From Ureibacillus composti (GTDB lineage Bacteria; Bacillota; Bacilli; Bacillales_A; Planococcaceae), in NCBI GenBank assembly GCA_030348875.1, contig JAUCEP010000002.1, positions 637,001 to 701,000 of the forward strand: 64,000 nucleotides of DNA. Reading direction: 5' to 3'. The notes beneath the pieces were generated by a model. That model did not search any database, was not told the DNA's origin, and was given only the letters and a program-made list of their open reading frames with translations. Positions 1 through 8,186 of this stretch are shown here, in pieces. The position numbers and the translations under genes were made by a program. Numbering within the stretch: position 1 is the stretch's first letter; each line of letters opens with the position of its first letter.

Positions 1-629
1 TACCTGTCATGGAAGCATTTGAAGCGGAAGGGAAAACAGCCATGGTTGCAAGCATTGATGGAGAATATGCAGGCTTAGTCGCTGTAGCTGATACATTAAA
101 AGAAACGTCGAAAAAGGCAATCCACCGACTTCAAAATATGGGAATCGAAGTGATTATGATGACAGGTGACAACGAACGAACTGCTCGAGCGATTGCTGAA
201 CAAGTTGGGATCTCGAAGGTCATTGCGGAAGTTTTACCAGAGGGGAAAGCGGAAGAAATTAAAAACCTTCAAGCTTCAGGTAAAAAAGTAGCTATGGTCG
301 GAGATGGCATTAATGATGCACCAGCCCTAGCAGTTGCCGATATTGGGATGGCGATTGGTACTGGAACTGATGTTGCTATGGAAGCCGCTGATATTACATT
401 AATTCGGGGCGACTTAAATAGTATTGCAGATGCCATTATTATGAGTCACAAAACAATGAGAAACATTAAGCAAAATCTATTTTGGGCATTCGGCTACAAC
501 GTACTAGGCATACCAATTGCAGCGGCTGGTTTCCTCGCACCGTGGGTAGCTGGTGCAGCAATGGCTTTTAGTTCAGTATCTGTTGTATTAAACGCCTTAC
601 GTCTGCAAAAAGTGAAATTAGATAAATAA
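1..629 (+). CDS. copA: Copper-translocating P-type ATPase, C-terminal part
   Basis: This is the 3' end of a gene that begins before the window; the frame is open from base 3 and ends at TAA 627-629. The visible 208 residues hold the second half of the P domain (TGDN near base 162, the Mg-binding GDGINDAP near base 300) and the last two membrane segments. The terminal helices carry YN and MAFSS, which are the Cu(I) site signatures of CopA-type pumps, so copper export across the cell membrane is the likely role. A YdhK-like lipoprotein lies downstream, beyond a repeat array. The N-terminal metal-binding and actuator domains are outside the window. Silver or another P1B substrate is a less likely alternative. 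Confidence 0.9.
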   Translation, partial: PVMEAFEAEGKTAMVASIDGEYAGLVAVADTLKETSKKAIHRLQNMGIEVIMMTGDNERTARAIAEQVGISKVIAEVLPEGKAEEIKNLQASGKKVAMVGDGINDAPALAVADIGMAIGTGTDVAMEAADITLIRGDLNSIADAIIMSHKTMRNIKQNLFWAFGYNVLGIPIAAAGFLAPWVAGAAMAFSSVSVVLNALRLQKVKLDK

Positions 630-637
630 AAAGGGAG

Positions 638-672
638 AAACGATGAGCCGTGAACTGCTCATCGTTTTTTTA
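638..672 (+). terminator. Rho-independent terminator after copA
   Basis: ACGATGAGC (640-648) pairs with GCTCATCGT (657-665), with an 8-nt loop and a run of T. It sits 10 bp after the copA stop. Confidence 0.9.
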
Positions 673-741
673 CGTTCTTTAGGTGTGATGAAGAGGAAAA
701 TGCATGTGAGATAAGATGAAAACCCTCTTTATCGGCTGATT

Positions 742-1420
742 GATGAAGACCTGATTGTTCCTAATCTAAGCGAATTTGCGTCTTCAACGGCTTGATGAAG
801 ACCTGATTGTTCCTAATCTAAGCGAATTTGCGTCTTCAACGGCTTGATGAAGACCTGATTGTTCCTAATCTAAGCGAATTTGCGTCTTCAACGGCTTGAT
901 GAAGACCTGATTGTTCCTAATCTAAGCAAGTTTGTGTCTTCATCGGCTTGATGAAGACCTGATTGTTCCTAATCTAAGCGAATTTGCGTCTTCAACGGCT
1001 TGATGAAGACCTGATTGTTCCTAATCTAAGCAAGTTTGTGTCTTCATCGGCTTGATGAAGACCTGATTGTTTCTAATCTAAGCGAATTTGCGTCTTCATC
1101 GGCTTGATGAAGACCTGATTGTTCCTAATCTAAGCGAATTTGCGTCTTCAACGGCTTGATGAAGACCTGATTGTTACTAATCTAAGCAAGTTTGTGTCTT
1201 CATCGGCTTGATGAAGACCTGATTGTTTCTAATCTAAGCGAATTTGCGTCTTCAACGGCTTGATGAAGACCTGATTGTTCCTAATCTAAGCAAGTTTGTG
1301 TCTTCAACGGCTTGATGAAGACCTGATTGTTTCTGTTCTATACAAGTTTGTGTCTTCATCAGGATAATGAAGACACTTTTCCTTAGCTTCTAGCCGATTT
1401 TTGGTCTTCATCAGCTCGAT
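742..1420. repeat. 52-bp tandem repeat array, 12 units plus a degenerate unit
   Basis: Twelve units follow each other at exactly 52 bp, with GATGAAGAC starting at 742, 794, 846 and so on to 1314. A thirteenth, degenerate unit runs from about 1366 to 1420. Each unit is an interrupted palindrome: GATGAAGAC, 29 nt, then GTCTTCATC or GTCTTCAAC, then GGCTT. Two versions of the right half alternate irregularly, CGAATTTGC and CAAGTTTGT. No reading frame with a start and ribosome site runs through it. It lies between copA and a YdhK-like lipoprotein gene. The 210 bp that follow it, before the next gene, show only a small inverted repeat AATACG/CGTATT at 1537-1553. Confidence 0.95.
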
Positions 1421-1695
1421 AAATTTCGAAACACTCAACCAAGACACTCAAAATGAACTTCATCAAGCAAATAATAGGCAGCATAGTAAGTGAAATTGCA
1501 TTGCATTTTCCCCAACCAACTAGAAGCTCACATAAGAATACGCCATACGTATTTCTCCCAAAAATAGGCGATGCCCTTTAAACCCTTTTTATGAATAGAA
1601 TGAATTTTTATGCTCATCCTTTAAATTAAAGCATGGATTTTTTCGAACTAATTATTCAGGAAAAAATCTCGACATGTAACATTAGGAGGATTCGG

Positions 1696-2322
1696 ATGAC
1701 AAACAAATTTTTGATGATTGCAATGTCACTCATTGCAACTTTTACACTTGCGGCTTGTGGGACTAATGATACGACTAAAGGTGATACAACAGAAAATGGT
1801 ACGGATGCCACTAATAATAACGACGAGATGAATAAAGAAGTCGGAGAAAATATGGATGGGAATAAATATGAAAATGGACAAGCTATTGGCACTACATCGG
1901 GTGACATTCCAGAAGGATTAAAGGAAGCGGAAAACCCAAAATTTGCTATAGGCGATAAAGTCATCATCAATGCTGCACATATGGATGGAATGGAAGGGGC
2001 AGAAGGAACAATCGTTGGTGCATATGAAACAACAGTTTATTCAGTATCCTATACTCCGACTACAGGCGATGACTTTCAAGAAAACCATAAATGGGTCGTG
2101 AAAGAGGAAATAGATCCAGTAGACGATAAAGATGTAGAAACGCTTAATCAGGGTGCAGAAGTTATTATTAACTCCGATCGTGAAGAAGGAATGCTAGGTG
2201 CAAAAGGAGAAATCGATACGTCCGAAGACACGATCGTATATATGGTTGATTTTAAAGAAACAACGGGTGAAGAGGTAAAGAACTACCAGTGGTTAAAAGA
2301 AAGTGAATTATCAGCTCCATAA
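1696..2322 (+). CDS. YdhK-like lipoprotein (DUF1541 repeats)
   Basis: The 208-residue product has a lipoprotein signal with Cys21 in LAAC, then an Asn/Thr/Asp/Glu-rich linker. Two related domains of about 50 residues follow, each with a G(M)xGAxG-type turn and a VY-V-(Y/D) strand. This is the arrangement of the YdhK/DUF1541 family, whose members often sit beside copper genes. The ATG at 1696 is chosen because TTAGGAGGA lies 6 bp upstream and the signal peptide starts there; the frame is open further upstream without a ribosome site. The protein is probably attached to the outer face of the membrane. A role in metal tolerance is inferred from the neighbouring copA, not shown by the sequence. 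Confidence 0.8.
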   Translation: MTNKFLMIAMSLIATFTLAACGTNDTTKGDTTENGTDATNNNDEMNKEVGENMDGNKYENGQAIGTTSGDIPEGLKEAENPKFAIGDKVIINAAHMDGMEGAEGTIVGAYETTVYSVSYTPTTGDDFQENHKWVVKEEIDPVDDKDVETLNQGAEVIINSDREEGMLGAKGEIDTSEDTIVYMVDFKETTGEEVKNYQWLKESELSAP

Positions 2323-2328
2323 ACAATC

Positions 2329-2370
2329 AATGTCCATTTAGATGAATTTATTCTGAATGGGCATTTTTCT
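2329..2370 (+). terminator. Terminator after the YdhK-like gene
   Basis: AATGTCCATT (2329-2338) pairs with AATGGGCATT (2356-2365), including one G-U pair, followed by TTTTTC. Confidence 0.75.
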
Positions 2371-2381
2371 TTAAGATAAAT

Positions 2382-2408
2382 AAAAAAGTCGGCTTTATTT
2401 TGCCGACT
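2382..2408 (-). terminator. Terminator of the gerA-type operon
   Basis: On the minus strand AGTCGGC, an AT loop and GCCGACT are followed by six T. It is 34 bp beyond the end of the GerAC-type gene. Confidence 0.85.
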
Positions 2409-2441
2409 GCATTGATATTAGCGTTGTGAGCTAATAATTGG

Positions 2442-3569
2442 CTATTGAATTGATCCTGTACTTTTAATACCGGCCATAACTTTTATATTAACTTTCGAAT
2501 TTTTGTATGCTTCATCCCATTCGCTAGGACTCATTCGCTTGTTATGAAGTGTATTAGACTTATAAGCTACACCAAATCCGATCGGGTCATACCCCGCATT
2601 CAGCATCTTTGTAAAAAAGTCGGAAAATTTTTCTTTGGTCTCAGCTTCTACCATTTCGCTATACTGAGGTAATTGCTGATTTGACATTGTATTTTTAGAT
2701 TCTGAAATATACCCGAATAATTCAATATCTATATTCAATTTAATTTGTTGCTGAGCATCAACCTTCACTTTATATGTTGAATTGATATTATCAATTTTTG
2801 CAATAAAATGTTGATTGTCTTCATCAATAACTAAATCAGTAACATCTAAATTCCGTGTCAGCATGTTAAAAATCAACGTATCTAGTGAACTAAGTTCGTG
2901 GGGCTTTTTGTCATGATCCAATACAATGGATTTATTTACTTCGAAATGTTCCTCTTCCTTATTAATTTCAATAAGTGGTAGGATTGGATCGATTCCACTT
3001 TCCAACATCTTTCTTCGGAAATCAAATAAGTAAGTCGTTACAATGTATGGACTATCCGTCCCGTTATGATCAAAGTAGTTGAATAATGCAGGATATGCAG
3101 CTGTTTCGCTTTGAGGGACCAATTTTACAATTTCTTCTGCTGAAGGTCTCCCTATTGCAAGCCAAGAAATCATTTGAATATCAGGCCTTCTTAGTAAAAA
3201 ATCCATAATTTCTTTACTTTTGTTGGCATTTAGTAGTTCTTCACCAATTACTATAAGCTTTGAATGACCAAAATCTACTTCTTTGTCAGAATGCGTTTCC
3301 AATATACGAATCGCTTCAGTTAGTGTTTTCCCATTTTGCGTGAGGTAAGTATATTCAGGCTTAGGTGATTGTTTAAAAGAACTAGTTGGCACATAAAGCT
3401 TTAAGGTTACTTTATACGGCTTTTCAGGGTCATCCGAGAGGTCGATACCAATCATAGAAACAAATACATCTTTATCGATATCTTTAAATTCACCACAACC
3501 AGATAGCACAGAAAGGATTAAAATGATTAGCAGAAAAAACTGCTTAATTTTGTTCCGCTTTTTTAACAT
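2442..3569 (-). CDS. Ger(x)C family spore germination lipoprotein
   Basis: The 375-residue lipoprotein has a basic N-terminus, a hydrophobic segment and a lipobox ending at Cys25 (LSGC). It continues as the long alpha/beta domain of GerAC proteins (FVSMIGIDL near residue 35, LPLIEIN near the middle). GerAC-type proteins are the lipid-anchored third subunit of nutrient germinant receptors in the spore inner membrane. It is the last gene of a three-gene minus-strand operon and overlaps the end of the GerAB-type gene by 26 bp, which suggests translational coupling. The particular paralogue (A, B, K or other) and its germinant cannot be told from the sequence. Confidence 0.9.
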   Translation of the reverse strand: MLKKRNKIKQFFLLIILILSVLSGCGEFKDIDKDVFVSMIGIDLSDDPEKPYKVTLKLYVPTSSFKQSPKPEYTYLTQNGKTLTEAIRILETHSDKEVDFGHSKLIVIGEELLNANKSKEIMDFLLRRPDIQMISWLAIGRPSAEEIVKLVPQSETAAYPALFNYFDHNGTDSPYIVTTYLFDFRRKMLESGIDPILPLIEINKEEEHFEVNKSIVLDHDKKPHELSSLDTLIFNMLTRNLDVTDLVIDEDNQHFIAKIDNINSTYKVKVDAQQQIKLNIDIELFGYISESKNTMSNQQLPQYSEMVEAETKEKFSDFFTKMLNAGYDPIGFGVAYKSNTLHNKRMSPSEWDEAYKNSKVNIKVMAGIKSTGSIQ

Positions 3570-4659
3570 TTTTCATCCTCCTTTTTATAAAGAAAAACAA
3601 AATGAGCATCATTGGGAAGAAAATAATTAGTATATTGTAAAAAATGCTGGAAAATCGAAACAATTGATACTCATCGAGTAGACGGACAAAATATAAAGAG
3701 ACTCCAATATAAAATGGAATTGGAAGGAAAACTCCAAATTTAAATCCTTTAAATTTGAATTTTTCGAAGTTGAATACATATTTCAGTAATTCAATTGATA
3801 CATGCCAGTGAATAAGGATACTTAAAAATGCAATCCCTAAATAGAACAGTAAAAAAATGAATAGAACACGTTCAATCAAAGAGAATTTCATTCTTAATGA
3901 GTCGCTTGTAGTAATCCAAGGGTAAACAAGTTCACCGATACCTTCAACGCCATTAAAACCAATAGGAATAAAATAAGTGGTGAATAATGTCATAATAGAG
4001 ATCGCAACAATTAACGTGAGCTGCTTAAATCCAAAATTTTGTTTGTTTTTAAAAAAACGGTTAAAGATAATGAGATTAGCGCTCCCAAGAAATAAGAAGA
4101 AGCAAGCGGAGAAGGCATTCAGATTGGGGAATTGATTAAAATATAACGCTGCTTCTTTTACAAATTCCCATCTCAAATTTTCATTCGTGTAGGCTTTTAT
4201 GAAAACTAATATTGTTAAAGGAACGGTTAACAACAAAATAATTTCAATTGTATAGAACACTCGATCCGTTTTCATTAGACATCCAAAAATTACAGCAAGG
4301 AGAATGGTTAAGCTAATTTGAATAATGGGCATTTCTGGTGTCAAATAACGGATGAGAAGAAATGTATAAGTAATTAATGTAATCATTCCAGCGATAAACC
4401 ACGTAATCGCTAAAAATAAAATGAAAGGATTATAGAACCATTTTGCGGTAGTTTTTTGCAATAATTCCGGTAATGTCATTCCAGGAAAATGATTAAAAAA
4501 ACGTGTAAAGTAAAATACAAGTATGGGACCTAATACTACCGCAAAGATCATCGCAGAAACAGCCCCATCATCATGAAAGTGCAAGAGAATTGCAGGGACT
4601 GAAGCAATGACATTGGCAATCATATTAATTAAAACTAAGTAGTAATAATATCTACTCAA
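3544..4659 (-). CDS. GerAB family spore germination permease
   Basis: The 371-residue protein consists of about ten hydrophobic helices with a short basic tail, as expected for the GerAB/YndE/Spo0VA-like branch of the APC transporter superfamily. GerAB subunits bind the germinant amino acid or other nutrient within the membrane. The start overlaps the stop of the GerAA-type gene by 4 bp (ATGA), and the end overlaps the GerAC-type start, so the three genes form one tight operon. Expression in the forespore under sigma-G is known for the family. I did not identify the promoter with confidence. Confidence 0.9.
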   Translation of the reverse strand: MSRYYYYLVLINMIANVIASVPAILLHFHDDGAVSAMIFAVVLGPILVFYFTRFFNHFPGMTLPELLQKTTAKWFYNPFILFLAITWFIAGMITLITYTFLLIRYLTPEMPIIQISLTILLAVIFGCLMKTDRVFYTIEIILLLTVPLTILVFIKAYTNENLRWEFVKEAALYFNQFPNLNAFSACFFLFLGSANLIIFNRFFKNKQNFGFKQLTLIVAISIMTLFTTYFIPIGFNGVEGIGELVYPWITTSDSLRMKFSLIERVLFIFLLFYLGIAFLSILIHWHVSIELLKYVFNFEKFKFKGFKFGVFLPIPFYIGVSLYFVRLLDEYQLFRFSSIFYNILIIFFPMMLILFFFIKRRMKNVKKAEQN

Positions 4660-5999
4660 GCCTGTCCCTCCGAACTTTTCTTGGCTTTCTGGTAATTGAA
4701 TAATCTAAGATAGGGTTCTCCAAAACTATCCAAATAAACCAAATACATGATTAACCCATATAATCCTAATGTTAGACCAGCCAAACCAAATACACTTGTG
4801 ATTAACAATAAAATTAATCGCACAATACGTATAGTAAATGCCAATTCATTGACAGGAATAACAAATGTTGAAATGGCCACTGCTGAAACGATTATGACCA
4901 TAATATTCGATGCAAGTGCTGCTTCAGTAACAGCTGTTCCTAGGATTAGACCACCTACTGTAGTTGCTGTAGCACTAACGACTTTAGGTAGTCGGATACT
5001 CGCCTCTAATAAAAGTTCCATAAAGAACAACATAAAAAGCACTTCGACAAAGGAAGAAAATGGTACGCCAATACGACTTCCAGCTACGGTTAAAGCCAAT
5101 TCAGTTCTAAACACTTCCGGTGCGAAAGATGTAATACCTACATACAATCCTGGCAGAAGAATGCTGACAAATAATCCAGCATATCGGAGGATCCTTACAA
5201 ATAGTGAAATGAATAAGGTGTGGTAATTATCCTCCATGGTAGTCATGAAGTCGAAAAATACAGCAGGTGCTATCAAAGATTGGGCATTACCGTCCAAGAT
5301 AAGGGCGATTTTTCCACCAGCAATATTATAGACAATACGATCAGGACGTTCTGTCATCAGCATTTGAGGGAACAAGGAAAAACGCTTATCATTTAAGTAA
5401 TTATTCAATTCAGTGGATGCAGAAATCACTTGTTGATCGAGCTGTTGAAGTTTTTGTTTAATAATTTCTAATGCCTTCTTATTCACATGCTCTTTATCGT
5501 AAATAATCGCGATCTTTTGTTGATTGACTTCACCTTTCGTAAAATATTCGATGGATAAAGAAGCTTGATGATAATAGGAACGTATTAAATTAATATTCGT
5601 CATTAAATTTTCACTTAGTGCTATATTCGAACCATGAATGGTCGTTTCTACTGAAGTAGTTGAAACTTGATTGTTCGTGGCTAATTGCAAATCGATTAAA
5701 TACAAGTCATGTTGAATGACAATCAACGTATGTCCATTTGTCACTTCTAATACAGCTTGTTCTTTTGACTCAGCCTTTTGAAACTGCGGTAAAGCAATTA
5801 AATAAGCTTTGAACTGATTTTCGTTAGCCATTTCAAAAAAAGGCTTAATAATCAACTTTTGAAGTAATTCCTGATCTATAAGTGACTTTACATAAAATAG
5901 CAAGGCATATTTATTATCATAATCTAAGGTCTTTTGTGTTAATTCAGTTGTATTCTCGAATTGCTTTCTAATCCACAAAAGAATCTCCTCTGAAGACAT
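4656..5999 (-). CDS. GerAA family spore germination protein
   Basis: The 447-residue protein has a soluble N-terminal region of about 240 residues and then several membrane helices. FPQMLMTERPD, LILDGN and PFSSFVEVLFM are typical of the GerAA/GerBA/SpoVAF family. In the receptor this subunit forms a membrane channel that gates ion release when the germinant binds. It is the first gene of the operon; GGAGG lies 8 bp upstream of the ATG at 5999. The N-terminal domain is somewhat short compared with GerAA of Bacillus subtilis but otherwise complete. Confidence 0.9.
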   Translation of the reverse strand: MSSEEILLWIRKQFENTTELTQKTLDYDNKYALLFYVKSLIDQELLQKLIIKPFFEMANENQFKAYLIALPQFQKAESKEQAVLEVTNGHTLIVIQHDLYLIDLQLATNNQVSTTSVETTIHGSNIALSENLMTNINLIRSYYHQASLSIEYFTKGEVNQQKIAIIYDKEHVNKKALEIIKQKLQQLDQQVISASTELNNYLNDKRFSLFPQMLMTERPDRIVYNIAGGKIALILDGNAQSLIAPAVFFDFMTTMEDNYHTLFISLFVRILRYAGLFVSILLPGLYVGITSFAPEVFRTELALTVAGSRIGVPFSSFVEVLFMLFFMELLLEASIRLPKVVSATATTVGGLILGTAVTEAALASNIMVIIVSAVAISTFVIPVNELAFTIRIVRLILLLITSVFGLAGLTLGLYGLIMYLVYLDSFGEPYLRLFNYQKAKKSSEGQA

Positions 6000-6276
6000 T
6001 TTTTACCTCCGATCATGCAAAATATTTAATAACTTTATTAGGTTATCCAATAATGGCTATACAATTCATTACTACCAATACAATCTAAATGAAAGCCAAT
6101 TTAACCATATAATTCAATATTAAAGTAACCACCCATAAATAAACGCCAACAGTCTGATTGAGTATTTTCTTGAAAACTACATCTTGAAATGTTTAAATTT
6201 TTTGATAATATAAAACATACTGAATCGATTGAAAGGAAAATCACTTCAGGGAGTAAAAAAGAAAAGAAGGTTTTGC

Positions 6277-7470
6277 ATGATGAAGTACTCAGACAGAATA
6301 GTAAATACACCACCATCGTTCGTACGAAATATTTTAAAGGTTACGGGGAATCCTGAAGTCATTTCCTTTGCAGGTGGATTACCAAATCCAATTTCATTTC
6401 CAATTGATGAATTACAAAATTCAATTCAACATTCAATAGAAGAAAATGGTCCAAAACTATTCCAGTATTCTACAACAGCAGGATACCTACCTTTACGTGA
6501 ATATATAGCAAATAAATATAATAACGATTTCGGTTATGAGATTGAAGCCGATGACATCATCATTACAACAGGCTCACAAGAAGCATTAATGTTAATTGCA
6601 CAAGTGCTAGTGAATAAAGGTGATGGCATTGTAATGGAAGAGCCAGGGTATTTAGGGGCAATTCAAGCGTTTAATTTAACTGAACCGACATTCCATTCGG
6701 TAACGTTAGAAGATGACGGTTTAAATGTAGAAGAATTAGAAAAGGCGCTTCAAAATCCAAATGTAAAATTTATTTACACTGTTCCAAACTTCCATAACCC
6801 GTCAGGTATTACATATTCAAAGGAAAAACGTGATGCAATTTATGAGGTAGTAAAGAAATATGATGTAGCTTTAATTGAAGATGATCCATACGGTGATTTA
6901 CGTTGGAATGGTGAGAAATTGCCTTATATCGGTGCAGGTCGTTTAGAAAATTCAATTTTACTTGGGTCATTTTCTAAAACCGTTACACCTGGATTCCGTT
7001 TAGGATATATCGTATCTAAAAATAAAGAATTGATTCGTCATATTAATACAGCCAAAGAAGCAGTCGATTTACATTCAAATATTTTTGCTCAATACGTAAT
7101 CCATGACTACTTAGTAAACAACGCATATCAAGAACATGTTGATAAAATCATTAACCTTTATCGTGAGCAGGCATATGCAATGCTAAGTGCTATGGAAAAG
7201 TACTTCCCATCTACAGTCAAGTACACAAAACCAGATGGCGGTATGTTCATTTGGGTGACGTTAGAAGAGGGCATGTCTGCTCTAAAATTATTCGATAGAG
7301 CAATGGAAGTGAAGGTTGCCTTTGTACCAGGTGATCCATTCTATACTGATAAGACAAATGTTAATACGTTACGATTAAACTTCACAAACTCAGAACCCGC
7401 TGTCATTGAAGAGGGCATTAAACGTTTAGGCAAAATTCTTCACGAAGTGTCAGCTAAAGAGCTTGTTTAA
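6277..7470 (+). CDS. PLP-dependent aminotransferase (2-aminoadipate/MocR-type fold, no HTH)
   Basis: The 397-residue class I/II aminotransferase begins MMKYSDRIVNTPPSF. It shows VISFAGGLPNP near the start, TTGSQEAL before the cofactor pocket, YTVPNFHNPSG, EDDPYGDLRW and the PLP lysine in GSFSKTVTPGF. These motifs match the LysN/AAT branch that uses aromatic, branched-chain or 2-aminoadipate substrates with 2-oxoglutarate. No GntR helix-turn-helix domain precedes it, so it is an enzyme and not a MocR regulator. The ATG at 6277 has AGAAGG 7 bp upstream; an earlier in-frame ATG at 6229 lacks one. It is transcribed alone. The exact substrate is unknown. Confidence 0.85.
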   Translation: MMKYSDRIVNTPPSFVRNILKVTGNPEVISFAGGLPNPISFPIDELQNSIQHSIEENGPKLFQYSTTAGYLPLREYIANKYNNDFGYEIEADDIIITTGSQEALMLIAQVLVNKGDGIVMEEPGYLGAIQAFNLTEPTFHSVTLEDDGLNVEELEKALQNPNVKFIYTVPNFHNPSGITYSKEKRDAIYEVVKKYDVALIEDDPYGDLRWNGEKLPYIGAGRLENSILLGSFSKTVTPGFRLGYIVSKNKELIRHINTAKEAVDLHSNIFAQYVIHDYLVNNAYQEHVDKIINLYREQAYAMLSAMEKYFPSTVKYTKPDGGMFIWVTLEEGMSALKLFDRAMEVKVAFVPGDPFYTDKTNVNTLRLNFTNSEPAVIEEGIKRLGKILHEVSAKELV

Positions 7471-7518
7471 TAATTTGTCAGTATACATGCTGATGGAAGA
7501 ATCGTTGTGAAAAGAAAA

Positions 7519-7555
7519 GTACGCCAGCAAATCATTGCTTGGCGTGCTTTTTACT
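7519..7555 (+). terminator. Terminator after the aminotransferase gene
   Basis: ACGCCAGCAA (7521-7530) can pair with GCTTGGCGT (7537-7545), followed by GCTTTTT. The pairing has one mismatch. Confidence 0.7.
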
Positions 7556-7680
7556 TTGTATCGCTTGATTCTAATGATCAATTTTTCTTTCCTAAGAATA
7601 GGGGGAAATAGGATTTTATCAATAACTGGCGTGATTACGGAACAAGAAAGGCAAGTCCGTAATTCATCGTCTCACCTAAG

Positions 7681-7968
7681 TTATTTCGTGTTATCTTCTT
7701 TTTTTGTTCTACCGGTACTTACGTTTACATGAATTAAATCTTTCGTTAATATTGCAACCCCTGTAACGAGAACCCCTTCAACAAATGACTGTATCATAAA
7801 ACCATAATAGAACAAACACGACACAACGCTAATTCCCATTGCAATCCATGCATGAGTCCATGTAGGAATATGCGGCGTTTGCCGAAGAAGAAAAATAATT
7901 ATATATAATACAGGAATTAATACATAGGATCTTGTGTCAATAAAGGATGCAAATAAATCGAACTCCAT
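7681..7968 (-). CDS. Phage holin family protein (Hol44/SPP1-like), orphan
   Basis: The 95-residue protein has three hydrophobic segments, near residues 16-30, 40-60 and 62-80, and a charged C-terminal tail. The layout YVLIPVLYIIIFLLRQTP, IP-W, then a helix ending VEGVLVTGVAILTKDL resembles the small holins of the Hol44 group. Holins form lesions that let an endolysin cross the membrane. No endolysin or other phage gene is nearby, so it is either a domesticated holin-like gene or a remnant. GGAGG lies 8 bp before the ATG, so it looks translatable. The family assignment rests on pattern recognition only. Confidence 0.65.
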   Translation of the reverse strand: MEFDLFASFIDTRSYVLIPVLYIIIFLLRQTPHIPTWTHAWIAMGISVVSCLFYYGFMIQSFVEGVLVTGVAILTKDLIHVNVSTGRTKKEDNTK

Positions 7969-8186
7969 TGTATTGCCTCCATAAGAATAAATATTTATTA
8001 ATATAATTTATTCAAAGAGAAGCTATAGGAATAGACGAAGGAAATACTCGAAGTGACAAAAGTTTCAATTACATAATTATTATTTTAATTTTTGGTTCAA
8101 TGTACTAATTCCTATTCCCAAAACTGAAAGACAGTCCTTGATATGCTATATTTAGCTTACGGGAAAGATGAAAGGAAGTTTTACGT

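Noticed and set aside
742-1420. Possible CRISPR array because of regular palindromic repeats
   Set aside because: The interval between arms is the same sequence in every unit, so there are no unique spacers, and no cas gene is near. It is a plain tandem repeat.
1633-1695. Upstream in-frame extension of the YdhK-like lipoprotein
   Set aside because: The internal ATG at 1696 has a strong ribosome site and starts the signal peptide; the longer form has neither.
4747-5226. Long plus-strand open frame opposite the GerAA-type gene
   Set aside because: It is antisense to a clear germination gene, has no ribosome site and resembles no family. Similar antisense frames opposite metI (23495-23947), ilvA and yjiH were rejected for the same reason.
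7535-7732. 65-codon plus-strand open frame between the aminotransferase and holin genes
   Set aside because: It begins inside the terminator, lacks a ribosome site and partly overlaps the holin gene on the other strand.
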